From the NCBI GenBank assembly GCA_013002995.1, contig JABDLO010000048.1, forward strand, positions 1 to 45,860: a stretch of 45,860 bases of DNA. The letters run 5' to 3'. The notes beneath the pieces were generated by a model. The model worked only from the letters and a program-made list of their open reading frames with translations, was not told the DNA's origin and ran no database searches. Numbering within the stretch: the stretch's first letter is position 1; each line of letters begins with the position of its first letter. This document shows, piece after piece, positions 7,705-17,243 of this stretch. This stretch comes from Saprospiraceae bacterium. GTDB lineage: Bacteria; Bacteroidota; Bacteroidia; Chitinophagales; Saprospiraceae. The translations under genes were made by a program, and so were the position numbers.

Positions 7705-8445
7705 CTATTTCATTTTAAGAAACGATTCTTTCTTCCTCCTTGATAGTGGAACTCTAGAGCCATCATTAAGCTCTAATATCATTCCATCTGTTTTATGAAG
7801 TCTTACTACCTTGTGTAAGTTTACCAAATGGGAATTATGGGATCTAAAAAATTGATATTCTGCCAATATATCTTCAAAGACTTTCAGGTGTTTACTAGCC
7901 AATATAGCTTCGCCGTTGTTCATATATATCCGCGTATAACTTCCCTCGGATTCCAACCGCATAATATCAAATACTCTTAGAAATTCAATTGATTGTTCTG
8001 TAGTAACTGTAATGGTCGGGTCATTAATATTAAAGGAAAGTAAATGGTTTACCTTAAATTTTTCTTCACTACGATGTGATTGAATATGATGCTTGACCTT
8101 ATTAACCGCTGTTTTTAATTCTTCAAGGTCAATGGGTTTTAACAGGTAGTCCATGGCATTAAATTTAAAGGCTTTGATTGCATATTCATCATAAGCTGTA
8201 GTGAAGATGATTGAATAATTATTGGGTGTTAATCTTCTAAGGATATCAAAGCTTGTTCCTTCTCGAAGGCGTATATCCAAAAATAGCAATTGCGGTTTTT
8301 TCGCCTGAATAGCTGAAATTGCACCTTCTATATCTTCAGCTTCACCAATAATATCTATGCCTTCACAATACTTATTGATCAGGTTGGCAAGGGTGTGCCG
8401 GCTTCGTAATTCATCGTCAACAATTATTGTTCTAATCATATTCAA
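7705..8445 (-). CDS. LytTR-family response regulator
   Basis: The 246-residue protein has an N-terminal receiver domain (about 4-120) with acidic pocket Asp10/Asp11, phospho-acceptor Asp57 (LLFLDIRL) and conserved Lys in YLLKP (near residue 107). A C-terminal LytTR DNA-binding domain follows (about 145-246), with FRSHNSHLVNL and the terminal PLSRRKKESF. Its start codon overlaps the kinase stop by 4 bp (ATGA-type), so the two are translationally coupled and form a cognate pair. LytTR proteins usually bind paired direct repeats in promoters. Likely targets are its own operon or the adjacent GH3 gene, but this is not shown by the sequence. Confidence 0.95.
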   Translation of the reverse strand: MNMIRTIIVDDELRSRHTLANLINKYCEGIDIIGEAEDIEGAISAIQAKKPQLLFLDIRLREGTSFDILRRLTPNNYSIIFTTAYDEYAIKAFKFNAMDYLLKPIDLEELKTAVNKVKHHIQSHRSEEKFKVNHLLSFNINDPTITVTTEQSIEFLRVFDIMRLESEGSYTRIYMNNGEAILASKHLKVFEDILAEYQFFRSHNSHLVNLHKVVRLHKTDGMILELNDGSRVPLSRRKKESFLKMK

Positions 8446-11400
8446 TTGCTACTAATTGGAATCTTGATTTCAACACGGGTTCCCTTGGGGTTTTGGTCCT
8501 CATCGTATAAATCAATAATATTAATTAATTCATCAGGAGATAATCCAGATATTAAAGATAATCTCGATGCTACAGTCTTGATTCCCGTTGATTCATGTCC
8601 ATTAAAATAATTGATATTGCCTGATCTTTCCCTTCCGATACCATTATCTTCAACTACACAGAAGAGGTGATCATGACGATCTTCTATATCCACTCTTAGA
8701 TGTCCACCATCTTTCTTGTGTGCAAGGCCGTGATGAATGGCGTTTTCAATAATGGGTTGAAAAAGTAATCCTTGTAGTTCTACATCGTCGTTCATCAATT
8801 CCTTCGATATATTGATTTCGTATGAAAATTTTTCGCCAAGGCGTAATAATTCTAATTCTAAATAGTTTCTTATAACCTCTATTTCAGAACTTAGTTTGGT
8901 TTTATATTCCCGAGAATTACTTAACACCCCTCTCAATAGTTTACTGAATTTATTCAGATATTGTATGGATCGTTGTTCTTGCCCTTCGGTAATCAAATGT
9001 TGAATGGAATTTAAAGCATTAAATATGAAATGAGGGTTCATCTGTGCTCTTAATGCTTTTTTTTCTAGTGTAAGCATCTGGTTATTAATATGTGCAACTT
9101 TCTTGAGTCGTGAAATTCTGAGAAGATATAAAATTATCAGTCCTGTTAATGCCAAGATAATTATGGTGATTTGAAACCAAGTCTGCAAGTACAATGGGGT
9201 GTCAATAATTATATTTAAAGATTTTATTTCACTCCATATGTTGTTATCATTGGCAGCTTGTAATTGGAAAATATAGTTTCCGCCATTTAATTGAGAATAA
9301 GTAACTACTGACTGATTTACCCCGACTTGATTCCATTCTTTTTCAATGTTGAACAATCGATATCTAAATTTTACTGATGACGGTTTGGTAAACGCACGGG
9401 CTGAAAAGTCAATTTTAACGTTATTTTCATCTGAATTAAGATATATGACATCTTTCATCAATAATGAAATATCTGGCTCATACTGAACACCATTGATAGT
9501 TAATGAATGAATGTAAGGAAATGGTATTTCGGTATTCTTTTTAATGTTGGATGGATTAAATATAGAATACTTCCCTCTTGAGCCTACAATGATATTATTC
9601 CCTATGGTGTTGATTTGCTCAAATCCATATTTACCATGTGTATGAATTCCATCATTGATTCCGAATGGGAATGGATTCAGCTGAACTGCCATTGTTCTAT
9701 ATAGCTCATGATATATAGACCATATATTTCCATCCTTGTCTTGTTCTACATGATCAGAAACCTGGTTGCTTACTTTTTCAACAATAATCTCAGGCAATGC
9801 ATCAATGCTAATTCTAAACACTCCCGATTCAAGAGCAACCAATATGTGTGAATTGCTCTCTGATAAATCTTTAATATTTAATATCTCCTCTTCCTGTAAT
9901 ATGGCCGGAGATAGATCGATCAACTGTCCTGTTGGCATTTTAACCAATAAGTAATTCTTCCACCCCATCCAGATGTTCCCCTTCGAGTCATATAAAATAT
10001 CGTCTCCTCTAAATGCTAAGGCTTCTGGATACTTTTCTTCTATCCAATGATTTATCGATGTAACAGAAAGATCAGAAATATCCAACTGATAGATGCCATC
10101 AAATCGTGTAAGCAATAGAAAATCTCCATTTTCCAATCGACAAAAATTCCAAAAATCTAATTCAGCTTCATTATAATCGACAGGTACTTTTTTTAAATAT
10201 GCTTCTCCAGGCCTGTAAAAGTATATCCCTGATTCTTCAAGCACCCATAATGTGTCGTTGGACATAAACATGTCATGTCCTTTAAAAATATTATTGCTCA
10301 AAGGGTTAAGTGGTCGAATAAGTTTCCATTCCTTATCTTTTGATGCGTATTTATATACACCCTTACTCATAAAATTGCAGAAGTAGAGGTCACCCGTTTT
10401 TTCATCCTGAATTACTTCTTGTGGGATTTCCCATAATTCCTGGGTAAAAAAAGGATTTTCAATTACATTAAATTGACTTCTTAAAGTATCTAAAAGCCTC
10501 AATCCATTATCATATCCGACCCACAACCTCCGCTTAGAATCTTGATACAATGGTGTATTTTGATAAAATTGATATCCTTGGTCTGATCGATCAAGGATTA
10601 ACAACTCTACTTTTGTGGCATTAAATAATCCAACTCCTTTAGTGGAACTGATCCAGAACTCATCATCTTTATATTTAAAAATATTTAATATCCTGTCAAA
10701 AGAAATGTTCCCATCGTTTAACCGCTTATCCTGAATAAAATATTGCCGGTATTCTCCTGTTTCAATATTGTAATGTAAAAATCCTCCATGCCACGTTCCT
10801 ATCAATAAATGCTGATTATAGGGAACAATTGATGTTATGGTATTAACCTCATTATATAAGCTTTCTTCTTCAATTTCAAACAACTTCTGAACAACTTGGT
10901 GAGTCTCGAGATTGTATCGCAATAAACCATTTCTTCGGGTTCCCAGCCATACAGTATTAGGCTGACGGATATCTTTTGCAATGGTAAGAATACCTATTAC
11001 ATTTTCAGAAGGAGGTAATGGATTGAAATTATTCAACCTATTTGACCTTAAGTGATGTATTGTGATCCCTTCATGGCGAGTATATATAACCGTACTATCA
11101 TTGTACACAATTCCATCATATAGGTTATCCCCTGATTTAGATATTTCTTTTACTTCAATTCTATCGAAATGTCCTGTGTTGCAATCGTACCTGATTACCC
11201 CTTTGCGATGGATAAAAAATAATTCCATAGAATCAGGTCCATAAAATACATCCTCGAATAATCCCTGAAATATTGGCTCCAATTGGACACCATCAAATCT
11301 GAATACACTTGATTCTGTTGTAATCCAGATAAATCCATGAATATCTTCAATGAGACCAGTAATTTTTTCTTCTTCCAGAAGGCTCGCCGATTCAAATTTA

Positions 11401-11483
11401 GAATGGTTTTCGAGGTTTACCTGGCCAACCAGACAAGGCGATATGATCATTACCAATAATATAATTATCCATCGACTATCCAT
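8442..11483 (-). CDS. LytS-type sensor histidine kinase with periplasmic beta-propeller
   Basis: This 1013-residue protein has a signal peptide (about 1-20), a long series of two-component-regulator propeller repeats (about 25-660, for example GLIEDIHGFIWITTESSVF and DSKRRLWVGYDNGLR), a Y_Y_Y domain (about 690-760), one transmembrane helix (about 768-790) and a cytoplasmic His_kinase/HATPase module. The phospho-acceptor is His818 in MNPHFIFNALN; the ATP-binding N-box is IIENAIHHGL and the G-box is VEDNGIGRER. The architecture resembles the hybrid sensors of Bacteroidota but without a receiver, which is instead the separate LytTR protein overlapping its 3' end. It is 23 bp downstream of the alpha/beta hydrolase, at the distal end of the MMPL operon, and probably senses a periplasmic ligand. 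Confidence 0.95.
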   Translation of the reverse strand: MDSRWIIILLVMIISPCLVGQVNLENHSKFESASLLEEEKITGLIEDIHGFIWITTESSVFRFDGVQLEPIFQGLFEDVFYGPDSMELFFIHRKGVIRYDCNTGHFDRIEVKEISKSGDNLYDGIVYNDSTVIYTRHEGITIHHLRSNRLNNFNPLPPSENVIGILTIAKDIRQPNTVWLGTRRNGLLRYNLETHQVVQKLFEIEEESLYNEVNTITSIVPYNQHLLIGTWHGGFLHYNIETGEYRQYFIQDKRLNDGNISFDRILNIFKYKDDEFWISSTKGVGLFNATKVELLILDRSDQGYQFYQNTPLYQDSKRRLWVGYDNGLRLLDTLRSQFNVIENPFFTQELWEIPQEVIQDEKTGDLYFCNFMSKGVYKYASKDKEWKLIRPLNPLSNNIFKGHDMFMSNDTLWVLEESGIYFYRPGEAYLKKVPVDYNEAELDFWNFCRLENGDFLLLTRFDGIYQLDISDLSVTSINHWIEEKYPEALAFRGDDILYDSKGNIWMGWKNYLLVKMPTGQLIDLSPAILQEEEILNIKDLSESNSHILVALESGVFRISIDALPEIIVEKVSNQVSDHVEQDKDGNIWSIYHELYRTMAVQLNPFPFGINDGIHTHGKYGFEQINTIGNNIIVGSRGKYSIFNPSNIKKNTEIPFPYIHSLTINGVQYEPDISLLMKDVIYLNSDENNVKIDFSARAFTKPSSVKFRYRLFNIEKEWNQVGVNQSVVTYSQLNGGNYIFQLQAANDNNIWSEIKSLNIIIDTPLYLQTWFQITIIILALTGLIILYLLRISRLKKVAHINNQMLTLEKKALRAQMNPHFIFNALNSIQHLITEGQEQRSIQYLNKFSKLLRGVLSNSREYKTKLSSEIEVIRNYLELELLRLGEKFSYEINISKELMNDDVELQGLLFQPIIENAIHHGLAHKKDGGHLRVDIEDRHDHLFCVVEDNGIGRERSGNINYFNGHESTGIKTVASRLSLISGLSPDELINIIDLYDEDQNPKGTRVEIKIPISSN

Positions 11484-11506
11484 TTGATCATTTTAGTAGA
11501 ACACCT

Positions 11507-12418
11507 TCAAGTTATAAAATCCATTACTTTTTCTCTGATTTCTTTACCGTAAAGACCATGTCCAAGACCAAATGTTGAATAATAATCTATATGTGGGATT
11601 TCATCGAGTATGGTAATTACTTCTTTAGAAGGGACTACTATATCCTGACGGTCATAAATAAGCAATATCTCGCTTTGCAACCATTTCAGGTGTTCTGATA
11701 TCATAAAATATGAAATATCATTACCGGCGTATCTGGGGATCCAATCTTTAATTTCTGAAATGATGTCTTCTTTGATTCCAATACATCTTGAAAACTTTTC
11801 CATTAAAGCCTGACAGGAATTAAATGTACTCATCATGACCAACTTATATTCCTTATTCCTAAGACTTTGGTTGAGGGCTATGGTGCTACACAATGCTCCG
11901 ATAGAATGACTGATGATACCATACAGATCTTTACTCCTGTTGATAACACATTGCAATGCAGCAATATAATCAGGTATTGATAAGAAGAGTCCTGGTGAAG
12001 TACCATGTGCCGGTGCATCCATTACCACGGCGCAAAATCCTTTTGCAACCAATTGATCCACATATGTCTTCCACCTCGCACCAGAAGAACACCATCCGTG
12101 GATCAATAAAACTTCAGGTCCGGTACCATACTTGTATAAATGAAATTTTTTCTTTTTACATATGACAGTTTCTTTAATCCCCTTCCGGTAAAAAGCAAGA
12201 TCGGATTTACTTACCTTTTTTCTTATTGAAATGGAAAGCGTCTTCATAGTTAGATGATAACTAGTCCTTGGATGTATATGATGTACGGTGTTGACAAAAC
12301 TTGAAAGCCATTTTATCGACCTGGGAAAAAATCTTTCCAGCATCATTTGATCCGGCTCCTTTATAGACCCAGTTTCAAGCTTATATGGGTTTGAAACATG
12401 TATTCGTTGTGCATCCAT
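11507..12418 (-). CDS. Alpha/beta hydrolase
   Basis: The 303-residue protein has an alpha/beta-hydrolase core (about 85-303) preceded by a roughly 80-residue N-terminal extension with no clear signal peptide. Visible family features are the oxyanion HGWCSSGARW (near 107), the nucleophile elbow with Ser in SHSIGAL (near 170), an acidic residue in IYDRQD and the catalytic His in GLGHGLYG near the C-terminus. The elbow reads S-H-S-I-G rather than the usual G-x-S-x-G, a tolerated variant. It sits between the outer-membrane barrel gene (19 bp) and the sensor kinase (23 bp) in one run of genes, which suggests an esterase or lipase-like role on a lipid handled by that system. The substrate is not known. 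A start at the double Met near residue 24 is also possible. Confidence 0.85.
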   Translation of the reverse strand: MDAQRIHVSNPYKLETGSIKEPDQMMLERFFPRSIKWLSSFVNTVHHIHPRTSYHLTMKTLSISIRKKVSKSDLAFYRKGIKETVICKKKKFHLYKYGTGPEVLLIHGWCSSGARWKTYVDQLVAKGFCAVVMDAPAHGTSPGLFLSIPDYIAALQCVINRSKDLYGIISHSIGALCSTIALNQSLRNKEYKLVMMSTFNSCQALMEKFSRCIGIKEDIISEIKDWIPRYAGNDISYFMISEHLKWLQSEILLIYDRQDIVVPSKEVITILDEIPHIDYYSTFGLGHGLYGKEIREKVMDFIT

Positions 12419-12437
12419 TATTTACCATACTTATTCA

Positions 12438-13727
12438 TTAGTAATAGTGCCTTATGGCTACCCTCAACCTTGAGTTCTCATTATAAAATCCAAAAAAACC
12501 ATCACTACTACCTCTCAATATTTCTAAGCCTGCTAAAAACTTAAATTGATTATTAAGTCTTCTTGAGACATTAGGGTACAGATACATACCAAATCGATCG
12601 AATTCCAAGGCAGCTCGAAGGTTAAAAGACCAATTGTAATTATGTCGATATCCTACATCGGCAAGAATGGCATTATTAAAAATATGATTTAAATCATCTG
12701 CATCATATGTGATGCCTGCAGTATTAAAACTATAAATGTATTGAAGTAGTAACTTAATCTGTTGCTCTGGATCTTCAAATTCAAACACCTTATCTGTTCC
12801 TGCTGAAAACGTATAAAATGGGTAACTTTCCAATAAGTCCCCTTCTCCCATTCTCTTACTCCTGGTATAAGCCATTTCCCCCCATACATTCCAATCTGAA
12901 ATAAATGTTGCAAATTGAAATGATAAAGTAGTTATATCACTATAAATGAGATCAACCTGGTAGTCAATGGTATCCATAACATCGGTGGAATCTATTTTTA
13001 ATATCAGGGATTTATTTGGGATATCATTGTATCCATGAAATAGATTAATCGCAGTAGACCATTGCCCTAAATCCTTTGAAATACTTATTCCAAGCTGTGG
13101 CCCTTTAAACTCTTTTATCTCATTTATACCTGAATATTTCAGCGGTATCGAAGGAAATGTAACATCCTGCGTGGGTAATTCAGTGGGTAATTCAATCCAC
13201 CTACTAGTCTGAAGATATAAGTGCGAAGGACTGAAAAATGGAGATATTTTAAGGTTAACCTCAAAATCGTTATAGTAGAGTGATCCGGAGATGGCCCAAA
13301 GCCCTTGCTCTTCAAGATAAGTGTCTATAAAATCAAAATATTTAAAATTATTAGGAAGGTCCATTATACTCCAACCGGTAAGACTTCCCCAATCTATGAT
13401 CTGCTTGCCGATCTTTATATTATAATCTCTTCCTCTATACTGATAATTCAGCTCTCTAAGAGAAAAAAATCTTCTCCCCTCAATGTTACTTATGTTCATA
13501 AGTGCATTGGAATGAAGAGTTGATTTAGGGGAGAAGATGGCTTTTAAGTCAAATGATGATTTCCATTCATTGATGTTGTATCCTATTGGTTTTTCACCTG
13601 AAAAATGAACCAGGGACTCCAATTCGTTGATTCCTGATCCCTTTAGCTTAAGAGAACTGGACTGCTGCCCTACAAGCAGTAATCCAATACTCCACAATAA
13701 GACGGTGTATGTGATTTTAGAAACCAT
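12438..13727 (-). CDS. Outer-membrane beta-barrel protein, DUF1302/porin-like
   Basis: The 429-residue product has a signal peptide (ending LLLVGQQ) and alternating hydrophobic beta-strand segments to the end, finishing in the aromatic-rich LRVAIRHYY expected of an outer-membrane barrel. The central segment with IGKQIIDWGSLTGWSIMDLPN is typical of the DUF1302-like barrels that accompany MMPL transporters and LolA-like proteins. It starts 3 bp after the LolA-like gene and precedes the hydrolase by 19 bp. A role as the outer-membrane exit or entry point for the substrate of the MMPL pump is inferred from context. Family identity is less certain than the barrel itself. Confidence 0.8.
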   Translation of the reverse strand: MVSKITYTVLLWSIGLLLVGQQSSSLKLKGSGINELESLVHFSGEKPIGYNINEWKSSFDLKAIFSPKSTLHSNALMNISNIEGRRFFSLRELNYQYRGRDYNIKIGKQIIDWGSLTGWSIMDLPNNFKYFDFIDTYLEEQGLWAISGSLYYNDFEVNLKISPFFSPSHLYLQTSRWIELPTELPTQDVTFPSIPLKYSGINEIKEFKGPQLGISISKDLGQWSTAINLFHGYNDIPNKSLILKIDSTDVMDTIDYQVDLIYSDITTLSFQFATFISDWNVWGEMAYTRSKRMGEGDLLESYPFYTFSAGTDKVFEFEDPEQQIKLLLQYIYSFNTAGITYDADDLNHIFNNAILADVGYRHNYNWSFNLRAALEFDRFGMYLYPNVSRRLNNQFKFLAGLEILRGSSDGFFGFYNENSRLRVAIRHYY

Positions 13728-13730
13728 ATA

Positions 13731-14534
13731 TTAAATAGTCTCTAAATATGACTTGGAAAAGACTGCCTGATCTATTTCTTCGTCAACCTTCATATTAGAA
13801 TAGGTGACGATCGTTTTGTTCCCTGTTTTAAGATTGTTCATAACAATCCTTTGAGGACGTAAATGTCCTTTCTTACCAAGAGAAGTGATATCATAAGCTC
13901 GATATTCTTTGCATTCTTTTCCCTTCTTATCATAAAATATCGTTTTCACATTCATCCAATTGTCCTTGGCAATCCAAAGCTTCCTTTTAGAATATCCACT
14001 ATTTTTAATTTCATCTTTATCTATGGGAAGGGATGTTATGAGGTAACAAAGTGTGCCATCCAGTATTTCTTCTCCTATCAATTGATATTCAAATTTTTCT
14101 AGTGGTTCTGAGAGATAATTACTAAGATCTTCATAGGTCATCTCTGTACCCATAAACCGTCCAGTCTTTTTATTAGGAGAAATCCTCTTAGTAGCCCTTA
14201 AAGCCGGTAAGTAAAGCCATTGATCATCTTGCTTGTCTTCATGCTGAATCGTAAGGGTGCCCGTACCTCTCACGTCACCGGGAGCAATGAATCTCAATAG
14301 AAAATGGTAAGTATTAGTTCCCTCTTCATTACGCATGATGAACTGCTCTAATTCTCGTTTTTGAATTCTTCCTTTTTTACTTTGATTTTCATAGGTAATT
14401 GTACTTGATAAATAATCGATCCTCGTAACTTCCTGATACTTTATCATTACATCTAATCCAGTCATTGTATTCTGATCCCACATAACCGGAAATGAAAAAA
14501 TCAAACAGAAAAATAAATTGGCCACTGATTTCAT
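13731..14534 (-). CDS. LolA-like periplasmic outer-membrane lipoprotein-sorting family protein
   Basis: The 267-residue protein has an N-terminal signal sequence and the LolA-like fold signature of this family: an early beta-rich region with SSTITYENQSKKGRIQKREL, then DQWLYLPALRATKRISP, a GTEMTYEDLSNYL motif (about residue 130) and a late KLWIAKDNWMNVKTIFYDKKG block. Such proteins form an open half-barrel that carries a lipid or hydrophobic ligand through the periplasm. It is 10 bp downstream of the MMPL gene and 3 bp upstream of the barrel gene, an arrangement shared with MMPL/LolA-like/porin clusters elsewhere. It is not the housekeeping LolA; the genomic context suggests a dedicated carrier. 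Confidence 0.85.
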   Translation of the reverse strand: MKSVANLFFCLIFSFPVMWDQNTMTGLDVMIKYQEVTRIDYLSSTITYENQSKKGRIQKRELEQFIMRNEEGTNTYHFLLRFIAPGDVRGTGTLTIQHEDKQDDQWLYLPALRATKRISPNKKTGRFMGTEMTYEDLSNYLSEPLEKFEYQLIGEEILDGTLCYLITSLPIDKDEIKNSGYSKRKLWIAKDNWMNVKTIFYDKKGKECKEYRAYDITSLGKKGHLRPQRIVMNNLKTGNKTIVTYSNMKVDEEIDQAVFSKSYLETI

Positions 14535-14544
14535 GATTTAGATT

Positions 14545-16818
14545 TTATGTTGTCGCTAATGTTGAGATAACTTCTCTCCTCTGTCGGTATTTAAATGAAA
14601 ACAATCCGGGATAGACTATGATGGTGTTAACAAATATGAGCATCATTGAGAATGCCAGCAGCCACCCGAAATGCTGAACCGGAAGAAATCCGGAAAGAGA
14701 GAGTACCGAAAACCCGGCAATATTGGACGCAGCATCAAAGAATATTGCTTTGCCAATATGGGTAGAGGTTACTGATAAAGCATTATCCACTTGATGATGC
14801 TTCCTGGCATTGTAGAATCCAACCAAATAATGAACAGCAAAGTCAATCCCTATTCCAACGATCATTGCAGTAAGCAAAGAAGTGCTAATACCCAATCTGA
14901 TACCGAGCATACCCATACAACCAAATATCATGACCAGCGATAGTACAATAGGAATAATGGTAAACAATCCTTTCTTTAAAGACCTGAACAGCAAGGAACA
15001 GGTCATCAAGACAATCAACAATGCCAGTATGATATTTAAAACTTTGCCCTTGACAATATATTCACTAAGTGCAATCCTATTAACTACGTCTCCACCTAAA
15101 GCCATTGATATCTGATATCCAGAAAAGTGCTCATTGAATTTACGGTTGATCTCATCATAGACTATCCTGTGGTCCTGAGGATTGGAAGACTTGATAAATA
15201 CTTGCAGCTTGGCTCTTTCATAGCTCTCATCCATGATGGTATAAAGGTCTCCAGGCTCAGATGACATCTCAAATAACATGAGATATTGTGAGATTTCCTC
15301 TGCAGTCATTGAAGGTTTTTCTGATTCTGAGTCAGCAGTAGGGTTGAAATTCTCTTTCATCTGTTTTACAACGTCGATATAAGAATAGGCACTTCCTACA
15401 TATGGTATCCCAAGGATGTCATTTTGGAATGTAGATAATGTATTGAAAGTATTAGGGTCTTTAATATTCCCTTTTTTGGAAACATCTATCATAACATCCA
15501 TTATACGCACACCATTTAGGTGATCATTGAATTCTTCTGCAGCTATCCGTCCTTGATGGCTACCTGGGAAGAATTTGGTATAATCATCTCCTATCTGAAT
15601 CTTCAATGCCCAAAATGCAAATACAGGAATAATGAGTAAATAAATACTCAAAACCACATACCTGTTGCGAATCGCATTTAAGGTGATCTTATCCATAATG
15701 CTTTGGAGGTTTAATATTGAATTGAGTTTGCTCTTTTGAAGTGGAAGTATAAAGGAAACAGCCGGTAAAAGTGTCAGGCAAATAATCGTTGCAAATAAAA
15801 ACCCTGCTGCACCAATGATTCCGAATTCTTTTAACGATGTAATCTTAAATATCAATAGACTCGCCGAACCCAAAGCCGAAGTGATGCCTGTTATTAATAT
15901 CGGTGGACCGATATTTATTAATGTCTTCATTACAGCTTCCTGGTTGTCGTCAGCTGTTTCAGCGTACTTATAATAGCTATTCATAAAGTGTATCCCATAA
16001 GAACTTGCGACTGCTACCATGATGACCGGTAATGCGTTGGACACTACGGTAATGGGAAGTCCTGTATATCCCATAAAACCCATGGTCCAAACGATACTCA
16101 TAACAACCATAATGGCAGGTAATATGGTACCTCTCAGCCTTCTGAAAGAGAAAAAGAAGCCTAGAAAAACCAACAATATCGCAGCTGGGATAAACCTCCT
16201 TGAGTCCCCACTTATACCACGCTGAACATCTTCAACAAGAATAGGAGCACCTGTAATGTGAAGGATTTCAGGAGATTCAAATTGTGATTTAACTTCTTCG
16301 ACTGATGCAAGAACTTCTGCGCCCTCAAAACCATCCTCAAGATTGGCAGTAATTACTGTAAACTTCTTATCCTCAGAAACAAATTTTCCAAGAATGATTT
16401 TGTTTTTTAATACGTCAGACTGAAGTCTTTTTAAAGCTACATCCGTAGTAGGTATGGTGTCTAAAAAATTATTGATATCCAGACCCCAGGATCTTTCTTG
16501 TACATTCTTAAGTGTAGACAAGCTCTTGATCTCATCAGGCAACACAAATGGTATTTCTTCCATAGCCTGTGAGATATCCTTGATTTTTTGGAGAGTAGCA
16601 GGGTTAAATATATTTTCTGTTTCTATGCCTATCAGTATTTTGGCTCTTTCATCAAAATGGTCTTTGACCATTTCATATTTTTGATTAATGGGATCATCCT
16701 TGGGTAATTCGCCATCAAAGTTGTTTCTTACCTCCAGCTTAGATAGCCCCATGGCAAAAAATATGGTCACAGTAACCAGGACTGCAATGATCGTTTTAGG
16801 TCTGTAAAAGATGTTCAT
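14545..16818 (-). CDS. MMPL/RND-family transporter
   Basis: The 757-residue inner-membrane protein has the RND layout in a compact form: TM1 (about 8-26), a large periplasmic loop (about 27-205), TM2-6 (about 205-350), TM7 (about 388-410), a second loop (about 410-585) and TM8-12 (about 590-745). Conserved charged or aromatic membrane motifs include VASSYGIHFMNSYY (TM4 region) and GIGIDFAVHYLVGFYNAR (TM10 region), which carry the proton-coupling and substrate-path residues of this superfamily. MMPL proteins mainly move lipids, sterols or hopanoids. It heads the six-gene minus-strand run. A TAAATTTG box is visible on the minus strand at 16860-16867, about 42 bp upstream. The transported compound cannot be read from the sequence. 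Confidence 0.92.
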   Translation of the reverse strand: MNIFYRPKTIIAVLVTVTIFFAMGLSKLEVRNNFDGELPKDDPINQKYEMVKDHFDERAKILIGIETENIFNPATLQKIKDISQAMEEIPFVLPDEIKSLSTLKNVQERSWGLDINNFLDTIPTTDVALKRLQSDVLKNKIILGKFVSEDKKFTVITANLEDGFEGAEVLASVEEVKSQFESPEILHITGAPILVEDVQRGISGDSRRFIPAAILLVFLGFFFSFRRLRGTILPAIMVVMSIVWTMGFMGYTGLPITVVSNALPVIMVAVASSYGIHFMNSYYKYAETADDNQEAVMKTLINIGPPILITGITSALGSASLLIFKITSLKEFGIIGAAGFLFATIICLTLLPAVSFILPLQKSKLNSILNLQSIMDKITLNAIRNRYVVLSIYLLIIPVFAFWALKIQIGDDYTKFFPGSHQGRIAAEEFNDHLNGVRIMDVMIDVSKKGNIKDPNTFNTLSTFQNDILGIPYVGSAYSYIDVVKQMKENFNPTADSESEKPSMTAEEISQYLMLFEMSSEPGDLYTIMDESYERAKLQVFIKSSNPQDHRIVYDEINRKFNEHFSGYQISMALGGDVVNRIALSEYIVKGKVLNIILALLIVLMTCSLLFRSLKKGLFTIIPIVLSLVMIFGCMGMLGIRLGISTSLLTAMIVGIGIDFAVHYLVGFYNARKHHQVDNALSVTSTHIGKAIFFDAASNIAGFSVLSLSGFLPVQHFGWLLAFSMMLIFVNTIIVYPGLFSFKYRQRREVISTLATT

Positions 16819-17243
16819 AATTAAATATTTTCGATTTCATCTTCTCGTATTTTGAACTTCAAATTTATACAGGAAGGAATATTTCTCTCCCACCTCTTTG
16901 GGTAATAATTTACTCTTCCATCATCCTATTGAAAAAATCCATTTCTCAATATCTTTATCGGTGCCTAACCTCTAAGAGTATATTTCCTATACTTATATAC
17001 CCTATTGATTTTTCTCACCATTCAATTTTTCATCAAGATAGTTTCCTTTCTTATTTTGATGTTGAGGAATTGATTGAATGGGAATTGATCTTTATAACTG
17101 GTTGATTATACTTGATTGTCGGTTTTTCTTATTTGTAAAAAACCTGGCTGATTTCTTGCTTTTGTATATATGGACGACGATATTTGCCTGATTAATCGTC
17201 TATTTTTTGTCGGATTAATCGTCTTTTTCTTAAAATCCGATAT
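16819..17243. other. 425-bp divergent intergenic region between MMPL operon and dnaE-like gene
   Basis: No gene was found. The left part carries a possible -7 box for the MMPL operon (CAAATTTA on the plus strand at 16860-16867, read TAAATTTG on the minus strand) with no matching -33 box. The right part has an inverted repeat (GGTTTTT 17121-17127 and AAAAACC 17138-17144) and two copies of GATTAATCGTC close to the dnaE-like start. The DNA is AT-rich with no other clear structure. Confidence 0.5.
17190..17223 (+). promoter_or_regulatory. Two direct copies of GATTAATCGTC before the polymerase gene
   Basis: The exact 11-mer GATTAATCGTC occurs at 17190-17200 and 17213-17223, a spacing of 23 bp (about two helical turns). 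The core GATTAATC is itself an 8-bp palindrome. The second copy ends 20 bp before the start codon at 17244. This layout fits a dimeric repressor bound at two phased sites. A damage-response regulator would fit the gene, but the sequence does not show which protein binds. Confidence 0.5.

Noticed and set aside
17190-17223. LexA/SOS box before the polymerase
   Set aside because: The GATTAATCGTC pair matches neither the CTG-N10-CAG nor the GAAC-N4-GTTC type boxes. Only an unnamed operator is supported.
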